DNA from: Euryodendron excelsum
Taxonomy: Eukaryota; Streptophyta; Magnoliopsida; Ericales; Pentaphylacaceae
Assembly (NCBI GenBank): GCA_033060915.1
Contig: CM065382.1
Span: 7,807,001 to 7,871,000, forward strand
Reading direction: 5' to 3'
DNA length: 64,000 nt
The notes under the pieces were generated by a model, which was not told where the DNA came from, ran no database searches, and saw nothing but the letters and a program-made list of their open reading frames with translations. The position numbers and the translations under genes were made by a program. Below, piece after piece: positions 54,165 to 64,000 of this stretch (position 1 is the stretch's first letter; each line of letters begins with the position of its first letter).

Positions 54165-54598
54165 GAATTCCATGCGAGGAATGCGTCGGATAAGAAAGGT
54201 CAGTCCTTACTCTTTACCCCACCTTCGCTTTTCCCTTTCGATGGAAAAATAGCTCCAAATCGGGCCCCGCCTTCCCTCTCTCTTGCCGGAATTTCGAATT
54301 TGTTCTTCATTCCGCTTCGAAATTTATTGCCATATCTTTTTCTGATTCGTCTGCTTCTACACTGTTCGGCCTCCTGTATCCGCAAGAATCTAGAGAAAAA
54401 AGGTCAAACCAGCTCAAACTCAAAGTTCTCTCTCTTTCTAACCTGTTGTTTCTTTTTGTAAAGCCTTCTTTCCGATTCTGATTCAAAAAGAACTCTGATA
54501 AATTGATCTACACCTTTTTCCATGATTCGGCAGAAATAATTGGCAAAATCCAGTTGGCTTTTCATCCACAAGCCCTGATCTCAGGTACGAACTGATTT

Positions 54599-54663
<65 letters not shown>

Positions 54664-57600
54664 CTACTATGTCCTCTTACATCGAATTTGAAAGCTTTTT
54701 AATCATCTGTAGTTTTGTTCATGAATCATTTGATCAATGTGATGCATTTCGTGTTCCCCTTCCCCCCAAACCAAGAAAATGTAAAAGCACTATATATTTA
54801 AGTTTAATTTTCTTTTTCTAGGTTTTACATTATGAAAAAAATAAAGTAATTTGGGGTACATCGTATTACGAAATTGTCCTTGTGTCAAATTCTATTGACT
54901 TAACCTTTTTAGCTCCTCTGACAAGGGCATAAGAGTTTTTTATGACTGTAATTTCGTCCTTACGTCAACTCTTTTTTCATTTTTTGTCTGTTTATTTATT
55001 ATCGCAATCTTGGTGGTGGGATTTTTTATTTGAGACCGAACCGAACCGAACCGATATAGCTGGACGTCAGGTTGGACAGTTTTGCATTTAGTGGTCAAAT
55101 TGTCAAAACTCTGCACGTATTTTATATTTATCTTGGCAAGCGTTGGCGCGCTTCACGGGCGCGTGTCTTCCACTCTCAACTTAAACCGAGGCGTGTGTCA
55201 ATTTTAACATGATATGATGACACGTATGTATGGGCTCCTGTCGCATTTGTTTTTGTTGTGTATGTTTGGGTTGGGGGCCTCCTAATGAACATTAGCCCAT
55301 TTTTTCTTTGTTGTTGGGTTCTGAGTTCTCAATTGGTTTGGACCGACATTGGGAGTTGGCCCCGTTGTGTTAACAGATTTTGAAATTTGGGCCACAATAT
55401 CCAATATAGGTTTTCAATAATAGGTTAGTTTTTTATTTTTTATTAGGAGAAATGTTGGGGTTTGAACCTACAAGAGCTTGGCTATATAAGGCCTAACAAT
55501 AGGCAAGAATTTCAATTTTTCCGTTTAATGTTTAGATTCAAGTATTCATAGTCGTTTGGTGGGGTTAAACCTACTCTTCGCAAGTGATGGGACCTAAGTT
55601 TGGACTCCGTCGTATGTGTGGTGGGTTCTATATGGTGCTCGGGGCAATGCTCCTTGGCAGATATATGGAGTAGCATCTGCATATCTATTTGTAATACCAA
55701 AATAGTTACAAGGCTCAACAGCCAAGCCAGTTGCTTAATGTCATTGTAGTTTTGAATTACAAGTTACAACCACAATATTGTTCTAATAATTTGTACTGCA
55801 GTTTTTCTAGCTAATTTACAGGTAGTAATGGAAAACTTGTGATTTTCTTTTTTATGACCCAGGTCCTTTTATCAACTTCAAGTGTCACCAAATCAAGGAG
55901 TAGTCAAGGGAAGGCCTGGGCACCCTGTCACAACAAAAACAAAGTGTCACCAAAGCAGTGAAATGGCTTCATCTTTGGTAAACTAGTTAACTCCAATATA
56001 CTCCATGTCACTTTAAATACTTAAATGATATTACGGTACACAAGTGGATCAAAGAATATATTGTGATCCTTGGAATTGTCATCACTCAAAGGATTTTCCA
56101 GGTTATTCGGTTTTAATTTTGAATTTTTAAGACATAAATGGTTGCTTTCTAATGAACTCTTTTTCTGTTCACATATTACCGTAGGGAGCTGCTAGATTCT
56201 TGGCATATGTGTAGACATGGTTTGCATAGGTAGGAAAAGTTTTGCTTCATCTGATCAAAAACTTAGAATGAGGAAATGGTTTTGAGGTTCGTTGTTATCC
56301 AAATCCAAAATTTTAATCCATTATTTCTTTGTTTTCCACATGGCAAACATTTGACACTGTTTGTGGGCTCCAATTGTTTAAAATAAGACATTCTAGAATT
56401 TCAACCCGTTCCGTTTTCAGTTTCATTACCTATGACGATGCCATCATCAGATAAAACCACCAACGTAGGCGTTAAAATGTTTTTAGGAAAAATAGTAGAC
56501 ATCTTACATTTTCTATGACATATAAACACCGTCTAAGCTATTCAGTTTATGACAATGCTGTTTATCTAAAATGGTTAATGTCTTGCCTTTTTGTTTTTCC
56601 TTGTCTCAGGTTAAGTCGATGAAAAACATGAAGAGGATAGAATCAAAAAAGTCACATTCCTGGTGGTGGGATAGCCATATCAGTCCCAAAAACTCCAAGT
56701 GGCTTGCAGAAAATCTTGAGGGTAAGCAACTGAGATTGCAATTGTTCATCTGTTAATGTTTCATACGCATAACTACCCGGGCATACATGTCAAAGAGATC
56801 CAATGCTGAAATAGCAGATACTGGGTGCAGCAAAGAAAGTTAGGCTATCTAAAGTTTATAGTAATGATTTAGTATTAACGATAGATTTGGGACCAATCAC
56901 CTACTAAACTGGAAAACCTTAGATGGTTTTCAATTTCTTCAACATACTATGATGAATGTCTTCAATTGCCCAGAAGTGCACCCTTAAACTTCAGTAGGAC
57001 CTATTTATTCTGTCTTGTATGGATAAGTAGATTGCGTACAAGCATCACTCTTTGCATGAGTAATTTAGTTCTTTAAAGGGTTCATTACTGAAATATTAAT
57101 CACCTGTATTGTGATATCTGTTTATGTAACATTTAATCAACATAGAGATTTATACTAGACATTAGTAAAGGGTAAATAACCATTGTACAATTTCAGCCAC
57201 ACCTTCTGAGTAAGCCTGAATTATGCAGTTTACAGTTTAAACTACAGAATATAATTGCATGCTGTAAAAATTTGAGAAGCCGAAATGAGAAACAAGAAAA
57301 TGACAAAAAGGTAATTGATCTCAGAGATGGACCAGAGTGTCAAACGGATGTTGAAACTGATCGAAGATGATGGAGATTCATTTGCTAAAAAGGCTGAGAC
57401 GTATTATCAAAAGAGGCCAGAATTGATCTCTCATGTTGAGGAATTCTACCGCATGTACCGCTCACTGGCTGAGCGCTATGATAATGTTACTGGAGAACTA
57501 CGGAAGAATATTCCCTCAGATCTACAATCCCAGGGCTCAGGCATCTCTGACATTGGTTCTGAACCGGCCTCCACATGCCCTTCTCCTGATCGAAGGCTTA

Positions 57601-59036
57601 GTCGGCGTAAATCTGGCCCTCGAGCTGCTGGTTTTGAGTTCTTCCTCGGTTCTGGTGGAAGTAGCTCGGATTTGTGCAACAAAGGAGAGGACTCCTCTAC
57701 GTTGGATTCTGAGTCAGAATCAGATGATTCCTCTGTAAACAATTACTCAGCTGTACAAGGCAATGGTGATGATCAAGGGTTGTGTCAGAAGATTATTGAC
57801 TTGGAGGTCGAGCTTCATGATGTGAAAGAGAAGCTCCGGATGCAACAGGAAGAGAATATATCCGCCCCTATGAGGGGAACCAGAAATGGGAATTCTGAAG
57901 ATTTAGTCACTAGAATTGTAAGATATGAGGAAGAGAGGAGAGATGCAAGAGAAAAGATCCGGCTTTCAGAAGAAGAGATTGCCAGGTTGAAGATTGAGCT
58001 CCAGAAAAACAGACCCCATGAAGTTGCCAACAATTTGGAAAATGAACTCGAATCAACACAGAAAGATGTCAAGAATTTGGGAGCCAATATGGAAGTAGAG
58101 AAAAAACAGGCAATGGAGTTTGGAGAAAGGATTAATGAGTTGAAAGCTGAAGTTTCAGACCCTGAATTCAAGATTCAGGCACTTGAGGAAGAGCTGAAAA
58201 TCACTCAGGAAAAGCTTCAGGGTTCACAGAGAGAAATTGCAAACCTGAGACATGAACTTGAGAATAGAGGGTCCTCTATTCAACGCTTGCAGGATCAGCT
58301 TGGATTGGCTCAGAAAGATACTGCAACGTGGAAAGCCAAGCTTGATAAAGAGCAAAGAGAGGTTTCAAAGCTGCAGGATAGAATTCTGAGGTACAAAGCT
58401 AATTTGTCGGGACGTGATCAAGAGATCAGGGCATTGAAAGAAACAATTTCCAATGCCAACCAGAGCTTGTCTGAAGAAAACACACTGCTTCAGGCCAAAA
58501 TTTCTCAATCGCTGAAGGCACAAACCTATTTGGAGGATAATCTCAAAGAATGGGAACTGCGTTGCCAAACTCTAGAGGAAGAGATCAGACGAGTCAAGGC
58601 TGGAAAAACAGAAATAGAAGGTCTGCTTCAAGCTGAAATGGAGCAGTTGAAGATCGCGTTTAAATTGGAGTTCGACACGCTGATGGCAGAGAGAGATGAT
58701 CTCAATGCAAAAGTTGCCTCATTCATTGCTGAAGCAAGTACTAGAGAAGGACAAATAGAAGTTATGGACCAGCATCTGAAGCAATTGCACATGGAACATG
58801 TTCGGTTGATTGCTGGAGCTGAAGGCGCACATAGACTGGTGGAAGAACTGAGATCAAGTGTCAAAGTACTGGAGGAGGAGGTTAACAAGCAAAAAGAGGT
58901 GATTTTGGAAGGTGCAGAGGAGAAACGGGAGGCGATAAGGCAACTGTGTTTCTCACTCGAGCATTATAGGAATGGGTATCATCAGCTTCGGCAGGCTTTT
59001 GTGGGGCACAAGCGACTTCTGGTGATGGTCTCCTAA
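54165..59036 (+). CDS. NET4: NETWORKED 4-type actin-binding protein (NAB domain plus coiled coil)
   Basis: NET proteins bind F-actin through the plant-specific NAB domain and link it to membranes; NET4 members are associated with the vacuole. Leader exon to 54,584, then an exon from 55,863 whose coding part is 55,963-55,977 (MASSL), then 56,610-56,721 and 57,325-59,036. All junctions are GT-AG and in phase, giving 612 residues. NAB domain ~19-101: [51 protein letters not shown]. Residues ~115-190 are Ser/Asp-rich; ~195-580 are almost continuous coiled coil; the tail is [18 protein letters not shown]. The MASSL start is preferred because many NET4 proteins begin MASS; the alternative is ATG 56,619 (MKNMKRIES, 604 residues). 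No lesion is seen. The first intron opens with a CT/AT microsatellite. Confidence 0.95.
54601..54662 (+). repeat. (CT)n(AT)n compound microsatellite
   Basis: About 15 CT units then about 16 AT units, 16 bp downstream of the NET4 leader donor site, inside the first intron. Likely length-polymorphic. Confidence 0.9.
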
Positions 59037-61436
59037 GTTATAATGTGATGTTGGAACTTTCATCTTCCTGAAGAAATTGTTGCTTTTTATTTTTTCTTCT
59101 TTCCCCTTTTACATTCCATTTCTAGTTTTCCCTATGTTGTACGTCCTGAGTTTTCCTTTTGTCAGGCATGGCCTGCTGGCCTTTCTCTTCTGTTTCTGCA
59201 AGTGCTCAAGCATCCATCTTGGCTGCCTGTCATCTAAAGCACTAGCAGTATGGGCTTGCTTGCCCAATAGTTGTGTTTGTAATTTTTATTAGCAGGTGAC
59301 CTTTCCTCCTTTAATGAACTGCAACTTCTATTCTATGTATACTGGTAAATAGTGTCTGACGTGGCCTCCTGCCTGCTTTACAAAATAACGGGTAAGCTTT
59401 GGTTTGTAATGCTATTAGCTGTGTTGAAAGGTGCAATTTGATATATTAAATTGACAATATATGCAATTTCTGCTTAGGATGCCTCATTTCACCGACACGG
59501 TCATACATTTGATTAATTGCTCTTTCTTCATCCCACAGGCCAAAGCAATGTGTTACGACCTCTTTTCCTTTCTTTGTTTTTTTTTATTGTTCGAGTAATC
59601 AAAGGTATTCAAACTAGTTTGTACGTAGTTCAACTAATTTCTTTCTTGATCTTATTAAAGATAGACCATTCACACGAAGATTAAATTAGAATATTCAAAA
59701 AATAAGTCTCTTACAATCAATTCTTGTAATTGATCAGAATCAAACTCTAAACCTCTCAAATGGAGACCAAGACCCTTGGCCATTCTAAGATTTGCTGAGG
59801 TGACAAGAAAAGGAAAAGGCAAATGAAGGAGAAAAGTTAATTTCTTTGCTTTTCTTTGGTTGGCCAAAGAAAATGAGAGGAAAATAGTGTTTCTCAAAAA
59901 ATTTATTTTTTGCTTGGTTACCCATAAAAATAAACATGTATAACCTTCTTTTTTTTTTTCCCCTCAACAAAATTCTAGATGCAAAGATAGCAAAAAGGAG
60001 TCACATGGGTTTCAGTTTAATTACTCATAATAATGTGGAAGCATAAATGCCAAACAAAAAGAGAATAAATGGAATCACAGCTCCCCTACAATAGCTTCTA
60101 AAGCTGCTCTACAGCCTCCACTCCTAATAAAGGCATTGGAATTGTCGTTAAACCTATGTTAAGATTGTCAGGTTGGCCCCATGTTTCTCTTTCTGATTTC
60201 CTAATTTTAGTAATTTGCTTGAGACAAAACAAGTGACTTTTTTTTTATTAAAAAAAAAAAAAGAACTGTTTCATTTCAAATGGGGGCGTAATCTTGGAGG
60301 AAAAAGAATTCACAAAAAGGTACACAAGAACACCTGCTGCTTTAGATGCATAGATTAAGCAACCCAACAGAATATTTTCCGTAAAGAGGCCCAAAATGTG
60401 TACTGTTCCGGGCCTGCAAATTAGTCTTCACCCAGGCCTGATAATCATCCCACGCTAAGCTGCATTTGCTGGAAAATGGAAGGCCGACGGTAACCAAAGA
60501 TGTGAAAGGATCATCCCCTTGGCAACAAATGTACATCATGAATGAAATGTGAAATAAAGGAACACAGTCCCATGCAACAGGTTATGACCAATTGTACCAG
60601 TAATTACATAAACAAACTGCAAACCATGCATAAAATGTTAAACAAAAAAAGGGTGGTACATCATAGGATACAGCTCCAATTTCTAAAATATCCTTTTCGC
60701 AACAAAGGAATTTAAAAAAAAAAAAATGCCATATGTAATCTCATTTCTCAATCCTTTTTCACTCCTGAGTAAAAATGAATAAATCCCACATGAATTTATA
60801 CTACAACCTTGTGTCTAAGAATGAGAAAATGAATTGCAAATAGCATTACTTTTTTAAAAATAGTGAATTATGCTCCATGTCATTGTTCGCTTGTGTTTCA
60901 GTGAATCTGGCCAATGCTGATTGAAACAAAATTGGATAGTACGAACCAATGGATGGTACAAATTCTCGCCCTTGTGTATGCTTAAAAAAATTGTAGAACT
61001 GGAATGCTCCATACAATAGAGTGCACCAGAAAACTAGCTTAATTTTTCAAGATATGTCAGCTACAATACTGTAGGACAATCCTACAAGCCTTGAGAAAGG
61101 CCATGTAACTAGTCCCTGTTAATGGTGTTGAGTAACGACAATAGTGGAATGTAAACTTACACGCAGGTCACCGTCAGCACGTTCACACTTCAAGCCCCGA
61201 GACACAAGCAACACACCTGTAAATAGCATGTCTGCCTCATCAAAATAGAATTAAATGCAAAATACACATTTGAGGGAGCTGAGGGAGGAGGGAGTGGTTG
61301 GGGTTTTCATCAGACTGGGGAAATTGAAGAGCACATCTTATACACAGAAATGGACAAGCAATTATACGCTACCAACCTCAGATTCTTGGGGCCTTTACTC
61401 TGAGCAAGCCACTTAACGCAGCAAAGTAGAACTTCA
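59037..61436. other. Convergent intergenic region and 3' UTRs
   Basis: Lies between the NET4 stop and the helicase stop. The first few hundred bases should be the NET4 3' UTR and the last few hundred the helicase 3' UTR. T and A runs are present (59,578-59,586, 59,949-59,961, 60,239-60,262). Short open frames here have no recognisable domain. Confidence 0.5.
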
Positions 61437-63494
61437 TCAGTCATCCCAAGCACCGTCTGCTGCACCTTCTGTCTTGATCATGGATGGAGCTATCATGTAT
61501 CTATACTTGTCCTCTACATTGATCGAAGTGGGCCCCAGCAACGAGAGCTTGGACAGTGCAGTCCTTGCCTCTTTCTGTGCGGCAGCTGCTTCTCTCTCCT
61601 TCCTTCTAGCAACCTAAGAGTCAATCGCAGTAACAGCTTTTTAAAACACCACGCAAAAGAAAGGAGGTTTTTATTTTCCTTTTGTTTCCCTGTGCCCCAA
61701 TAAAAAGAAAGGAAAGGAAAGAAAAACAGAAAGGAGGTAACTGAAAGTGAAGACATCCTTAACGAAGGAGCTATCCAAATTCATTCCCGCACAGAGGAAC
61801 AGAGCAATGGAAGTACAAATAAAGCACAGAACAGATAAGAAAGCAAAAAAATAAAAGTATAAATGAAGGATTAAAAACTATGGAATTTTTTGGATGAAAA
61901 TTAACGGAATTAAATATACCTTGCCGGTTGCAAAGGCCACAGTGTTACCAGATTCAACATCTGCAATTGCTTTCCTTATTTGTGCCACAAGGAACTATAA
62001 CATGCCATCAGGCCAAAACAACAACCCACGAATGAATACAAAAACATAGGAGTGTGAACAGAAAAGGGCAAAAAAAAAAAAAAAAGAGGAAGTATAAGGT
62101 GGGGGAGACACCATATCACGATCAGTGCAAAATGAAGTAGCTTGGCCTGTTGATCCTGCACGCCCTGTCCTTCCAATCCGGTGTACATAGTCTTCCATGG
62201 CCTATAATTGAGGCAACCAGAACTTGAGCTTCAGGTTTTGGTATTCCAAAAGTAAATTAATAAGGAATGGAAAGAGCAGCTGACAAGAAGCTGAGAAATA
62301 AGGTGGAGAAAGGATTTATGACAACAGGCTTATGCTTATTTACAGAACAAATACTCTGTATATAAGACTATTTCTACTGAGTATATTTTTTTCAGACAAG
62401 CGACTTGCTAGAATGGCAATCCATGAACCAACAAGAACTCCAAGATTTTCAAGGAACCTTCCAAAACCGGTAGGCACATTTCAAATGAGACTCAGTGACA
62501 AGAAGCTACCACTTGTGGCCAGATGTACCTTCGGAAGATCAAGATTTACAACATGAGCCACTCCAGTGACATCTAAACCACGAGATGCAACATCAGTGGC
62601 AACCTGCACCAAAATGAAGAAAGAAGCAGCATAGATAAAACCATTTGAGAACTTTCCTGAATCAAGCCAAGTAGACTATGACTGAAAACATGAAGCAAGA
62701 TGAGAAAAAATGAAAATGAAGATAGTGCACAATGGAGAATGGTTGGCTGCCTCAGAAAAACGTGGAGATGGGCCACAAATGATAGAATGTGGGACCTAGC
62801 AGTGGGAAAACTCACATACCTCAAATTAGAAAATATACAACCTCACATTACCCTAATAAGGCCACCTCTTTATAAACTTGCTCGGCATTCAAGACAAAAT
62901 TTTACATATAGAAATCAAATGGCTCCATAGCATTTCAAAAAACGTTCAGAGATAGAAATACTTCATTAGGAATGCGACAGCCTCAGAAATAACAGTAACA
63001 AGTAAAAATAAAATTCCCATCTCAAGAAAATCTAAACTTCTTTTTGTACCATTATTTGAGGTTATGGTGCCTATTTTATGGCCACAATGTGGATTGATGA
63101 AAATTCCAAGAGAAGTCTAAATATGGCACAAAAAACTTCTAAAGCTGACAACGTATTGGAAACAAGGTAAAATTGAAAGCAAGTTTCCTGAAGGGTGATG
63201 GCACCTTGTTATGTCAGTGATAAATGAGAACTGATAAACAAAAGAGGACCCATTTAATTACCCATTGGAATGTATTGGCACCAATCAAGTGTAATACAAA
63301 TACAAGCCCAAACAGCAGAGCTATTGATACTTTCCAGCAATATGAATGGGAAATATAAGGGGAATACCAAGATTTTTGTAGACCCTTGCCTAAAATCACG
63401 AAGAGCAGCCTCTCTTTCACTTTGACTGCGGCCCCCGTGAAGAGCAACTGCCTGCAAACCTTGAGCTACCAATGCTTCTGCAACTTCATCGCAC
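61437..63494 (-). CDS. DEAD-box ATP-dependent RNA helicase, 3' end (partial)
   Basis: Five terminal exons on the minus strand: 63,368-63,494, 62,529-62,603, 62,112-62,201, 61,920-61,994, 61,437-61,613. They join in phase and encode about 181 residues of the helicase C-terminal (RecA-2) domain and tail. Visible motifs: [20 protein letters not shown] with [15 protein letters not shown], motif [11 protein letters not shown], motif [12 protein letters not shown]. The tail is [33 protein letters not shown], then [19 protein letters not shown] and an acidic AWDD end. Such helicases remodel RNA or RNPs using ATP. The subfamily was not assigned. The N-terminal DEAD domain must lie beyond position 64,000; the last 500 bases appear to be intron. 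No lesion is seen. Confidence 0.9.
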
Positions 63495-64000
63495 CTAGTC
63501 TGTATTTGAAACCAGATTCAAGTGCCAAAGCATTGAACAATCAATTTAAAACCCCAAATTACAAAAAGCAATTAAATCAGGGACCTTCAACATTTTCTAT
63601 GTAAAGAATAGAAAAGACTACTAACTACAGCAACATCCCAACTTTATTTTAGAAAAATCACATATGTAATTTAAAATTGCTCTAATTAGAACTGCCAAAA
63701 TTTTGGCAGTCCCAGACAGATACAATCATACAATTGTCTACAATATGCTCACTCAGCTCGTGGATGCAAATATGGAAGTTTGGAGGACTCTTAATATCAG
63801 TTCGGCAATAAAATTGAAAATGAACACTCAAAACTTATACTGAACATGAGCTGCAACAAAGAATGCATGCTTGTATGGTAAAACATAACCATGCGGCTGC
63901 ATTTACTGGTGTGCAGAGCAAAGGGCTGAGTAGGTCAATTGTGCTGAAAGAAATTGATGCATAAACCATGATATTGCTACTCATGAACCTACAGAAAAAC

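Noticed and set aside
57476..58888. Minus-strand open frames opposite NET4
   Set aside because: Ser/Leu-rich mirror frames of a coiled-coil coding sequence; classical shadows.
60342..60539. 65-codon minus-strand open frame downstream of the helicase
   Set aside because: Reads like protein in part, but it is single-block, in the expected 3' UTR zone, and matches nothing I recognise.
1..64000. CRISPR arrays, operons, tRNA or rRNA genes
   Set aside because: No regularly spaced identical repeats with unique spacers, no bacterial gene organisation, and no sequence folding into a complete tRNA or matching rRNA was found.

Overview
The window is nuclear DNA of a flowering plant, probably a eudicot. 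It shows AT-rich intergenic DNA, GT-AG introns, plant-specific genes (a NETWORKED actin-binding protein and a plant secreted cysteine-rich protein) and nested plant LTR retroelements. I cannot name the species. No bacterial, organellar or CRISPR feature was seen.

Left part (1-38,600) is almost entirely repeat-derived. A ~2 kb unit occurs three times: copy A at 1,019-3,075, copy B at 21,060-21,565 plus 32,640-32,930, and copy C at 32,994-35,960. Between A and B lies a three-level nest. A 1.3 kb solo LTR on the minus strand (ends at 9,543 and 20,431) is split by a 4.6 kb solo LTR (9,594-19,163, target duplication CATAC). That LTR is itself split by a 4.96 kb solo LTR (10,202-15,164, target duplication AGGGA). 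The two giant LTRs look like Ogre/Tat-type gypsy LTRs. Copy B is interrupted by a nearly complete Tat-lineage Ty3/gypsy element on the minus strand (21,566-31,430, target duplication TATCA, two 555-bp LTRs differing at 8 sites). Besides gag-protease and pol with two RNase H domains, this element carries on the opposite strand a four-exon gene with its own TATA box, encoding a 'putative gypsy type transposon' domain protein with a coiled-coil tail. Smaller elements include a hAT MITE at 5,275-5,531 and a solo LTR at 36,382-37,608 (target duplication CTTTA).

Right part (38,600-64,000) holds the genes. An eIF2-beta locus (38,715-44,956, +) keeps its exon-intron layout but has two CGA-to-TGA nonsense changes, a one-base deletion and a lost splice donor, so it is a non-processed pseudogene. 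A probable solo LTR with CAG-rich sequence follows (45,848-47,007). A four-exon gene on the minus strand (47,335-48,231) encodes a 142-residue secreted protein with six cysteines in its mature part. After about 6 kb of repeat-rich intergenic DNA comes an intact NET4-type gene (54,165-59,036, +). Facing it is the 3' end of a DEAD-box RNA helicase gene (61,437-63,494, -), whose 5' part lies beyond the right edge.

The host genes share no pathway: translation initiation (dead copy), an apoplastic protein of unknown role, actin-membrane attachment and RNA remodelling. The coherent functional unit is the Tat element, where sense gag-pol and the antisense spliced gene converge on a 60-bp tandem-repeat spacer.
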